64,000 bases of DNA, taken from assembly GCF_004193775.1 (NCBI RefSeq), contig NC_041003.1, positions 46,133,611-46,197,610 of the forward strand, written 5' to 3'. This DNA is from Glycine soja (taxonomy: Eukaryota > Streptophyta > Magnoliopsida > Fabales > Fabaceae). The position numbers and the translations under genes are program-made. Numbering within the stretch: position 1 is the first letter of the stretch; every line of letters begins with the position of its first letter. The notes under the pieces were generated by a model that saw only the letters and a program-made list of their open reading frames with translations, was not told the origin of the DNA and ran no database searches. Positions 38,421 through 47,367 of this stretch are shown here, one piece after another.

Positions 38421-40106
38421 TATTTTTTAGGTAAAATTATAGTTAAAAATACGTACAGGATTTTTAAAAAAAAATTTAAGTAACCATGTGATTACGTGCA
38501 TGGGACTTTCGAGATAGAGTTCCCCTTGTGCTCACCAAGTTCATTCTTTTAATCAAATTATTTGTTTGTTTTATAAAAGTAATCATTAGATAATTAATTA
38601 ACTAACTTGTAATTTTGACCATATATAATTGTAGAGAAAATATGTTAAGCACTCGTAATATAAAATAATTTAATATTATTATCATTATCGAATAACAAAT
38701 TATCATATAGAATAATTTCATGTTTTTTATCTTAAAAATATATATCTTCTATCAGATAAAATTATTATAAACAGTACTATCCTTCTTTCAAATATTTAAC
38801 ATAATTATATATTTATAGTTAAGATTCAAATCTAAATTTTATATTAAATTGAAACAATTTTGTGTAAATTAATTAATTTATGGTTTGCATTTCATGTTTT
38901 ATTACTGTAACTTTGTCGCACCTTAAAAACATATGAGAAATTAAAAAAAAATAAAATATTTGGGATACATAATTCATAACAGCACGTGCGTACACATACA
39001 TTTATAGTTGACTCACAATTTTGTTCTCATAGCAATTGAAAAAGATGAATAATAGAATTCATACGCAAAAAGACACGTCGCACAAGCTATTTGGCAGTAA
39101 ATGATAATATCTCACACACCTCAAACTCATTTACATACATTTTATTTAGCTTTTGATATCATATTGAGAGTGGAGACACATCAATTCTGATTCAGTGATC
39201 TGAACGGGGCTTCACATCGGGTTTCTTGAATAATAAATAAAGGAACAAGTTAACTAATTAAATTCAAAATCAAGTAATTATAATGTTAATAAAAAAATAT
39301 TAGATATAAAATATTAAATAACATACTATTTAATTTATAGAATAAATTAATGCACCGAATTGGCAAATTCCCTCCTGGTTTATAGTTGGGCCTGGGCCAC
39401 TTTGTTTCAACATAAAACATAAATGATCAATACATCAAACTAAAAGAACTATTCTATCCTGTATTTTCCATTGTATCATGAAAATTTTATTTTGGAATAT
39501 AAATTTGTATTTTGGAGTTAACTTTCTGTAATACAATGGCATGGCAGGTGTTCGATTCAATAGTAAGAATAATTAATGTGAATGAATTTTTAGTTGGGCC
39601 TAGGCCCCTTTGTTTATTATTTGCATTTTATTAAAATGATCATTTTGAAGAAGACATAAGCATATCTTGACCTAAAAACTTAGTCTTTTGTGCTACTCAT
39701 ATTTTACACGATGGAAAAAGAGTAATTATATTTAAGATACTTACTCATGTATCAAACATCAAACACTATTAGAATGTAAATATCTTTTAGCCATTTATAT
39801 TGTGGGTGCTAGGTAGTTTTAGTGGTCTAGCATTTCTGATATGTAATGCTTATATATAGGTAATGCTATCCTATAAGTATTACATAAACTCAATTTTTTT
39901 TAGGTACTATATATCATTGAGGTATCTATAAATTTTTTTTACCCAAAAAATATTTCAAAATGAAATTTTTATAAGGTTAACTAGGAAGGTACAATTGAAA
40001 TTTATACTAGGCCAAAATTATATTACATAAAGGCATCTTTGTTAATACAATAAAATCCTTTAAAACAATGATTGAAGGGAAAGAATAAATATCTGTTTGT
40101 ATATGT
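38421..40106. other. AT-rich intergenic sequence upstream of the small heat-shock gene
   Basis: No gene seen. A short direct repeat (AGTTGGGCCT followed by GGCC and CTTTGTTT) occurs at about 39384-39407 and 39592-39615. Confidence 0.5.
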
Positions 40107-40368
40107 AAAGTAAAACTTTAACCAAGGATTGGGGCAAAAATTTCTCATTTCATGATCAAAACGTAATGCTATATACCTTTTCTTGACAGGAAAAACGTAA
40201 TACACTATACCATGAGATTATAAATCACGATTCAAAAAACCTACTAAGCTAAGTGAACATATTATCAAGGATGAAAAAGAGCTTTTAGACGTGGCTGCAC
40301 TTGGCATCAACACTCAATACAATCAAATATTTGTTATCGCAATTCGCAACACCTCATATATTTCGTTT
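40107..40368. repeat. Duplicated segment, downstream copy
   Basis: Matches 37570-37788 in the same orientation with substitutions and small indels, including a local duplication around AAACGTAAT. It lies about 500 bp upstream of the heat-shock coding region. Confidence 0.75.
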
Positions 40369-40654
40369 TGCTACTGAACGCCACATCATAAACAAATGTT
40401 CAAACGAGAGGGATGGTCTCAAATATTTGTTTTTTAGTTTAATTTTAATGCATTAAGAATTTTTAAACTATTAATTAATTAAAATTACAATTGTACCAAT
40501 TTTTTAAAACTAAAATTACTTTATGACCTGTAAATAGTTATTAGATAAATTAATAATTTTTAATTAAATAATAGTGTATTTGAAGTTAAATTCTTTACGG
40601 ATTCACCAAGCAAATTAACAAAGGTGAACAATTATGGGAACCAAACCCAACTTT

Positions 40655-40690
40655 AATAGAAACCCGTAGAAAGTTATAGAAAGTAATTAA
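40655..40690 (+). promoter_or_regulatory. Degenerate heat-shock element array
   Basis: Three GAA boxes occur at exactly 10-bp spacing (40659, 40669, 40679). This is the periodicity of alternating nGAAn/nTTCn heat-shock factor sites. The intervening TTC positions are degenerate (CCG, TTA, TAA). It lies about 80-100 bp upstream of the TATA box. Heat-shock factor binding is inferred. Confidence 0.5.
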
Positions 40691-40756
40691 CGTGTCTCCA
40701 TCAATGGCTATCTTAATAAATATTCCTAGAAAATACTAGACACAGGTCTTGTTTCC

Positions 40757-40768
40757 TATATATATAAA
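40757..40768 (+). promoter_or_regulatory. TATA box of the small heat-shock gene
   Basis: TATATATATAAA about 113-124 bp upstream of the ATG. It places the transcription start near 40795 and a leader of about 85 nt, typical for this gene class. Confidence 0.75.
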
Positions 40769-40880
40769 GCCTCCTCCGCAGTTTGTCCTTAGAATCAGAA
40801 GCAGTGAGTGAATAGAAAGAAAGCCTCGTCTAGTAAACCCAGTTTTTACAAAGTTAACATAACAAAATAAATCACCAACC

Positions 40881-41342
40881 ATGTCTATCATCCCAAACTT
40901 GTTCGGTGGTCGACGAAGCAACGTCTTCGACCCAGTTTCTCTGGACGTGTGGGACCCATTGGAAGGGTTTCCGTTTTCCACAGCCAACGCTGGCGAAAGT
41001 AGTGCCATAGCCAACACTCGCGTGGACTGGAAGGAGACACCGCAGGCTCACGTGTTCAGCGTTGACCTTCCCGGGTTGAAGAAGGAGGATGTCAAGGTCG
41101 AAGTTGAAGACGGAAGGGTGCTGCAGATTAGTGGTGAGAAAACCAAAGAACAAGAACAGAAAGATGATAGGTGGCACCGCATTGAAAGAAGCACTGGGAA
41201 GTTCATGAGGAGGTTCAGGCTTCCCGAGAATGCTAAAATGGATCAGGTCAAAGCTGCTATGGAGAATGGGGTGCTGACTGTTACTGTGCCCAAGGAAGAA
41301 CAGAAGAAGCCTCAAGTCAAGTCTATTCAAATCTCTGGTTAA
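40881..41342 (+). CDS. HSP17: Cytosolic class I small heat-shock protein (about 17 kDa)
   Basis: ATP-independent chaperone that forms oligomers and holds unfolding proteins for HSP70/HSP101 refolding during heat stress (family knowledge). Intronless, 153 aa, the usual length. It starts [12 protein letters not shown], matching the class I N-terminus (MS(L/I)IP-x-FGGRRSN). The alpha-crystallin domain covers about residues 48-139, with [54 protein letters not shown] and the GVLTV motif at 130-134. The C-terminal I-x-I motif (IQI, 149-151) docks neighbouring dimers. No targeting peptide, so cytosolic. Neighbouring sequence has a TATA box and a phased GAA array upstream, AATAAA at 41510-41515, and a (TGTGT)n tract in the 3' UTR. 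All key residues appear intact, so the gene looks functional. Confidence 0.97.
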   Translation: MSIIPNLFGGRRSNVFDPVSLDVWDPLEGFPFSTANAGESSAIANTRVDWKETPQAHVFSVDLPGLKKEDVKVEVEDGRVLQISGEKTKEQEQKDDRWHRIERSTGKFMRRFRLPENAKMDQVKAAMENGVLTVTVPKEEQKKPQVKSIQISG

Positions 41343-41344
41343 AT

Positions 41345-42479
41345 CTTTTGATTGCTGTCTCTTATTCCAAACAAGTGTGTTGTGTTGTGTTGTGTTATGT
41401 CTTTTTGTATGCTGTTCTCTGCATGTGTTTGTGTTGTGTAATGTATTGTGGTTTGTGTGAGGGTTTAATAGAAGGGAAGTTGTTGTGAAGTTTTCCGTTA
41501 AAATGCATCAATAAATTGATATTGCTTTATCCCGACATGATTTTCTAAATCTCTCATTTTCAATCTTATCTGGGGAAGTGTCTAGAAATTAGGCTTCAAA
41601 AACAGGCCTTTCAATACGCATTCAACAAATAGAGATAACAAACTGATAAACATAACCAAAGCACAGAACTAAAAACAATTCAAATTGAAAGGATCAACAA
41701 TTTATTCGAATTGAGCCTAGCAACTAATTCAACAAACTCTATCTTCAAGGAATTATTCGCCCGCATCAATTATTTTGTAGGATGCAAACTGATTCCTTCG
41801 AATGAACTCCGAGTAATAGAACAAGAATTTTTAAGAAAAAAATAAAAGAAAATACAATATTGCCTGTAGATGCAACCGAGGAAACTAATAAATGGGTTAG
41901 AAACCATATGTTAATCTCGTTTCCTGTGTGAATGTTGTTGACACACGAATTGGTGTTCGATCAATATTCAATTGAATGTATTTAATTTTAAAATTTATCA
42001 TATTTTTTGGATAAAATTTATTTTAATAAATTACATTAATAAACACTTTAATTATTTAAATTTAATTCAATTTCATATTTATTATAATTAAATATCTATC
42101 TTAAACTTTAAATTGTCATAACTTTTAAATTTTTTTATAATAAATTAAACTATCTATTGGTAATATAATTATCAATTTAATATATAATATTTTCTAATAT
42201 TTTTATTTATGCTCAACCATTTAATTAAAAAAATTTAGAAAATATATTTCATTCCATCATTTAATTAAAAATGTTATGGAAGTTTTTATTTAAAGGGCAC
42301 ACTGATTATTACGTTAGTAAACATATATTTAGTAAACATATATTTAAAGGAAAAAAGATAATGAAAAATGAAAACCATTCTTCAAAAATGATAACAAACA
42401 CGTAAATGTAAAAATATATATATACTGATCTAAACATGCAAATAAATTTAAATAGCATATTTAGATCAAACAACGGAAA
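41345..42479. other. HSP 3' UTR, then sequence between the HSP gene and the copia element
   Basis: Up to about 41530 this is 3' UTR with AATAAA at 41510. From about 41560 to 41960 composition is more balanced and may hold the U5 end of the copia 3' LTR separated by an AT-rich insertion. That reading rests only on position and general resemblance. 41960-42480 is AT-rich with no structure assigned. Confidence 0.35.
41375..41398. repeat. Pentanucleotide (GTGTT)n microsatellite in the HSP 3' UTR
   Basis: About four to five GTGTT units directly after the coding region. Confidence 0.85.
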
Positions 42480-42653
42480 TTAAAAGAATTACGAGCGTAC
42501 CTCCAGCTATTGCAAATTGAACGGGAAGCGACGCACACACGAACCTGAAAGACAGTTTTGTTCTTCCAGACCCTTACTCACTCTGAATAGATGGTGTATT
42601 TTTTTTTAATAGAGAAGTGAGTTTGGTGATACAAAACTGAGAGCACCCCATCC

Positions 42654-42661
42654 TATTTATA
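42654..42661 (-). promoter_or_regulatory. LTR promoter TATA box
   Basis: TATAAATA on the minus strand inside U3, with the usual CTATAAATAGG context. Confidence 0.6.
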
Positions 42662-42692
42662 GAGTCTGTCCATCACAGAGCTCTCTTAACTT

Positions 42693-42760
42693 GTTATCAG
42701 AACGTGAGATAGGAAGTTATCGGACGTGAGATAAGAAGTTATCAGTACGTGAGATGATGG
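42693..42760 (-). repeat. Three tandem about 22-23 bp repeats in the LTR U3 region
   Basis: The plus strand shows three successive copies of GTTATC(A/G)G(A)ACGTGAGAT with small differences, starting at 42693, 42716 and 42738. They lie just upstream of the LTR TATA box relative to transcription, where copia elements often carry enhancer repeats. Each holds an ACGT core. Confidence 0.75.
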
Positions 42761-43198
42761 GTACGTATTTTTTACTGAAGGTGGTTGCAAATATATTTGC
42801 AAAGATATGGGATGAATGTGGATGGAAAATGGACCAGATTCAGAAGTAACAAATTTTTCCAAAATAATAAAATATAAAGGAATGTGCAACGTGCATATAA
42901 CGTGGGCCTCCAACATTCTCCCACTTGGTCCATTTAACTCAACATCAACCATAACAAGAAACATAATATATGAGTCATGGCGATAGGTCCTCTGATGATG
43001 AGTAGTATCTCTCATGTACCACAATATATCGAGTCTCTCAACACTAGCTCTCAACTTAATGAATAAACCATATGTTTATTCTATATCTAAACCGAATGAT
43101 TTTTCTCGAAATAAATAAATATGTGCACAAAACGATATGAGAAAATATCTAACTGAATAAGAGTTTCATTGAAAATAACAAATGTACATACAATGAAA

Positions 43199-45402
43199 TT
43201 ACATCATGGAACCAAGTCCCATTCGTACTACATGATCCTTAAAATTCTTTGGTGGCATGCCTTTAGTTAAAGGATCAGCAATCATTAACTCAGTGTTGAC
43301 GTGTTCAATGACCACTTTCTTTTCTTTAACACGTTCTCTTATGGCTAAGTACTTGATGTCGATGTGCTTACTTCGACTTCCACTTTTGTTGTTTTTAGCC
43401 ATAAACACTGCAGCAAAGTTGTCACAATACAACTTTAATGGCCTAGAAATAGAGTCCACAACTCTAAGGCCAGATATGAAACTCTTCAACCATACACCAT
43501 GCGAGGTAGCCTCAAAACAAGAAACGAACTCAGCCTCCATAGTGGAAGTAGCAGTCAAGGTTTGTTTGGCACTTCTCCAAGATACAACTCCATTGGCTAA
43601 CATAAAAATATAATCAGATGTTGATCTTCGTGAATCAACACAACCAGCAAAGTCTGAGTCGGAGTAGCCGATCACTTCCAGACAATCAGTTTGTCTGTAC
43701 ATGAGCATGTAATCTTTTGTTCCTTGAAGATATCTCATCACTTTCTTTGCAGCTTTCCAGTGGTCAATACCTGGATTACTTTGATATCTTTCCAAAACTC
43801 CAACAGCGAATGCAATATCAGGTCTAGTGCAAACCTGAGCATACATAAGGCTTCCAACTGCTGAAGCATATGGAATATTTTTCATGTGTTCCCGCTCAAA
43901 ATCATTTTTGGGGCATTGACTCAAAGCAAGTTTGTCACCCTTCACAATGGGAGCTACACTTGGTGAACAATCTTTCATATTAAATCTCTCTCTAAAACTT
44001 TGTTGATATAGGTTTCTTGAGACAAGCCTAAAATGCCTCGAGATCTTTCTCTATGGATCTTTATGCCTATGACATAAGATGCCTCTCCCATATCCTTCAT
44101 ATCAAAGTTCTTTGAGAGAAATTGTTTCACCTCATATAGCATACCCTTATCATTAGTTGCAAGCAGAATGTCATCTACGTATAATACAAGGAAACAAATC
44201 TTACTCCCACTGACCTTCTGGTATATACAGTGATCCATGACATTCTCTTCAAAGCTAAATGAAGAAATGACCTCATGAAATTTTAAATACCATTGGCAGG
44301 AGGCTTGTTTCAATCCATAGATGGACTTATTAAGCTTGCAGACTAAGTGCTCACCAACACTAGATAAGAATCCCTCAGGTTGTTTCATGTAAACCTCTTA
44401 TTCTAGATCACCATTCAGGAATGCCATTTTCACATCCATTTGATGCAGCTTAAGATCAAAATGAGCTACTAATGCCAGAATTACTCGAAGAGAGTCTTTC
44501 TTAGATACAGGGGAAAAAGTCTCTCTGTAATCGATTCCTTCTCTTTGAGTGAATCCTTTAGCAACAAGTCTTGCCTTATGTCTCTCAATGTTGCCTTCTG
44601 AGTATTTCTTTGTTTTGAAGACCCATCTACATCCGATGGCTTTTACACCAACAGGCAACTCAACGAGATCCCAAACTTGGTTAGATGCCATAGAATCCAT
44701 CTCATCTCTCATAGCATTATACCACAAATTTGATTCCTTAGAACTCATGGCTTGTGAAAACGTCTCAGGATCATTTTCGGCTCCAATGTTGTAGTCTGAT
44801 TCTTGTAGGTACACTACATAATCACTAGGAATTGCTGTCTTTTTTATTCTAGTAGATCTTCTTAATGTTGTTTGGTCATCTTGCTGAGGAACTTGTTCAA
44901 CTGGTTCTTCACCAGTTTGTTCAATATCATCATGTTGTTCCTCACAAACAACTCGATCTACATGATCACTTTCAACAGCTTGTGGAACTTCAATCACTGG
45001 TTGTCTAACACCCATTTTAACTTGAGGGGTGGGAATGACTACCAACCTATTACTTGTCCCAGAAGGTTCAGCTTCATAGTGATCCCTTTCAGAAGAAATG
45101 TTCTGAAATTGATCACTCCCACTGATCAAGTCATTTTCAAGAAACTTTGCATTCCTTGATTCCACAATCCTAGTGTTGTGGGATGGACAATAGAACCTAT
45201 ACCCTTTAGACCTTTCAGCATATCCAATGAAATACCCAGTAATAGTCTTAGGGTCTAGTTTCTTCTCTTGTGGATTATAGATTCTTACTTCAGACGGGCA
45301 TCCCCAAACGCGTATATGTCGCAAACTTGGTTTCCAACCCTTGAATAATTTGGGGCAGTCCTTCTTCATGTGTCCTTTCTTTGGACAGCAAAAAAAATTA
45401 AG
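43199..45402 (-). pseudogene. Ty1-copia polyprotein remnant (gag knuckle, integrase tail, RT, RNase H)
   Basis: Reading from 45402 down: a gag CCHC-type end (GHMKKDCPK) is joined directly to the integrase C-terminal region (GWKPSLRHIRVWGC, GYFIGYAERSKGYRFY). Then come the linker, reverse transcriptase (ARLVAKGFTQ, YGLKQA, catalytic YVDD at about 44180-44190), and RNase H (LYCDN, SKHIDIKY, ADPLTKG, ending 43199). Protease and the integrase catalytic core are missing, so this is an internal deletion. Two further lesions are an in-frame TAA (about 44396) where homologues have Glu after NGDLE, and a GA slippage in a GAGAGA run at about 43983-43990 that shifts the frame before MKDCSPS. The 5' part and 5' LTR are absent. 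The element cannot be autonomous. Confidence 0.93.
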
Positions 45403-45404
45403 TT

Positions 45405-45535
45405 ATTCTTAGAATGAATAATGTGAGAAGCTTAACTCAACTTCAAAAGCTAGTTCAAGGGATAAGGATTGTCCTTCACTTATATATAATTGTATTGTTA
45501 GTGGATGTGGAATTTGAATTATTTTCAAAAGTTAT
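45405..45535 (+). mobile_element. LTR-like fragment (possible)
   Basis: Contains CAAAAGCTAGTTCAAGGGAT, a TTATATATAATTG box and GGATGTGGAATTTGAAT. This layout resembles a widespread plant LTR U3/R module (AAAAGCTAG-C-CAAG, TTATATA, GATGTGGGAC). It abuts the truncated 5' side of the copia remnant, so insertion or recombination with another element may have ended it here. Recognition is from general resemblance only. Confidence 0.35.
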
Positions 45536-45731
45536 ATTAATGAGAAAGGCAATGTCACAAGGAGTTCCAAATGCCCAGTTGTTTACAAGGTAGATGATAC
45601 ACTAAAAGGCCCAATATTGCTGGCCCAGTTTCAGCTTTTACGTGCAAAACATATTACACAATGCCCTGCACAAGTTTGCCTTCATCAAATAAAGTCATTT
45701 CCAGAAGATTGCACCCTCTCTATATGAGTAT

Positions 45732-46478
45732 TCACTCGATATATTGCAGGCAATAAAGTGGATGTATATTCCACACATAGAGTGATGCATCAAAGTTTCG
45801 AAAATAGGCCTTACACCATGACCAAACTTTGTATTTTACTGCATCAAGTACCCCTTCAGAATCAATATTTTTCATATTGAATTTGATATCATTTCTTTGT
45901 GTCCAAATCCCCCATACCACAGCTGCCCACACGGACCACCAAGCTAGGATTGATTTGTTCCTTTTGAGCCCTCCTCCATGTTGCCAAAAATGATCAAAAC
46001 AATTTGATGGCAATATATGTACCTCTCCTAACTACAGATAACAACTCTTCCAAACATATTGAGCAAACTTACACTCAAACATCAAATGCTTAGATGTTTC
46101 CATACATTCATTACAGAACACGCATTGTAGATTAGCATCATCAGGAATTATTTTTTTTTTTTTTCAAGTTGCATGTCCATGGTTTGAATTCTATCATGTG
46201 CTAACCTCCAAATAAACCCTTTAACCTTTGACGGTATAGGTAATTTCCAATTTTTTTGATAAAAATCCTTCGCCTCCAAGGTTTCCCATTTAACAAGATT
46301 ATCATATACCTCTCTCACCACATATTGCTTCCCTTTATTTAATTTTCATTCCCACCCATCCGGCCTATGTTGATATGGCCTAGCTTCATCTATGATATTC
46401 TACATTTGTTGTACCACATTTTCCTCAATTGGAACCATGGCCTCCTCCATCTTAGCTCCCATTGCCATATCCCCCTAA
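45732..46478 (-). pseudogene. Non-LTR retrotransposon (LINE) C-terminal fragment, zf-RVT region
   Basis: The minus strand reads, with small breaks, LVKWETLEAKDFYQ, WKLPIPSKVKGFIWRLAHDR, then CVFCNECMETSKHLMFEC and AQYVWKS. This is the zf-RVT domain with C-x2-C ... H-x4-C. Next are HFWQHGG, WWSVWAAVVWGIWTQRNDI and WSWCKAYF, typical of the end of plant LINE ORF2. Internal stops are present. The reverse-transcriptase palm is missing upstream, where the sequence abuts a duplicated DUF620 gene tail at 46479. Confidence 0.8.
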
Positions 46479-46568
46479 ACCGATTTATACGTCTTCATCA
46501 TCACTTTCCCTAGCACTTGAATCATTCACATTGATAGCTGCTACTTTGGAGACACTAATCTTAAAATG
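46479..46568 (-). pseudogene. Duplicated 3' tail of the neighbouring DUF620 gene
   Basis: The minus strand encodes FKISVSKVAAINV, then NDSSARESDDEDV and a stop, almost identical to the last 26 or so codons of the intact gene at 47368 (FKISVSKVAAINV, EDSSASESDDENV). Nucleotide similarity continues slightly past the stop (AATCGG-type context). The copy ends abruptly against LINE sequence. It has no other exon of the gene. Confidence 0.85.
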
Positions 46569-47367
46569 TTTATTTGTCTTCTCTCCAATTGATTTTTATC
46601 AATTTTTTTGGTGACCAATTACTTTAGTTGAAAATAAAAATGAACATTGTAATAATTAAGAGAAATAGTTTGAACTTTAAAAATAAGTAGAATTCCAGTT
46701 CTCACGATAATTGATTTTTATTTGATTGTTGTGTGCATGTAAGAGTGATAAAATAAGAAAAAAGAGTTTGTAAATTAAAATAAAGATAAAAAAGAATTTC
46801 AAATAAATAACCAGGATAAAATTGAAAAACAAAAACGCTAGTAACTTATAAACTTAATTATCTTAAAAAATTACTTAAAGTAACTTATAAAAATAAGCTA
46901 TAAGCTACTAAATATATATATAAAAAAGTTTGTTCAGAATATCTTAGAAGCTAACAAAAGGAATGAAAATCATTCTTCAATAAAATGACAACGCCTAAGA
47001 TTCATAGAGTTTCACATAGATAAATGTATCATAAGTAATTTTCTTTGTTTTCTTCATTTTTTTTTCTTCTATAAAGATAAACCTTAATTAACACACGTTT
47101 ATACACAACAAATTTAACTTGAGCTTCATACTAGATTCTAGATCGAGTGATCACAAAATATACTTAGATTATCCTAAGATTTTACACTTTTTATTTAGTT
47201 AAGATTCCAATGAGCATATATCGTAAGTTTTACGTTCTATATTTGTTGCAAGAAAATCACCCTGAAGTAAAGGAATTAAGTTATTTAACAAATACCACAT
47301 ATCCCCTACAAGCTCGACCATGCCCCACAAATGGGATGGATGGTCTTACAAAATGTAAGGTACCGAT
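46569..47367. other. AT-rich spacer, no gene seen
   Basis: Separates the duplicated tail from the intact DUF620 gene. It likely includes that gene's 3' UTR at its right end. An open frame at 47210-47461 overlaps the gene end and has no features. Confidence 0.5.

Larger units (their letters stand above)
42480..42915 (-). repeat. 3' LTR (U3-R part) of a Ty1-copia retrotransposon
   Basis: On the minus strand a polypurine tract AAGTGGGAGAA (42916-42926) is followed directly by TGTTGGAGGCCC, the usual TG start of a copia LTR. Further in are a TATAAATA box at 42654-42661 and three tandem promoter repeats. The far end of the LTR was not located; the left coordinate is approximate. A matching 5' LTR is absent from the window. 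Confidence 0.65.

Noticed and set aside
40872..41330. 152-codon minus-strand open frame over the HSP17 gene
   Set aside because: Exact antisense shadow of an intact, highly conserved small heat-shock coding region.
42686..43054. 122-codon minus-strand open frame in the copia LTR
   Set aside because: It spans the three U3 repeats and the polypurine tract, so its repeats (SYLTSDNF, HVLITS) reflect LTR DNA rather than a protein.
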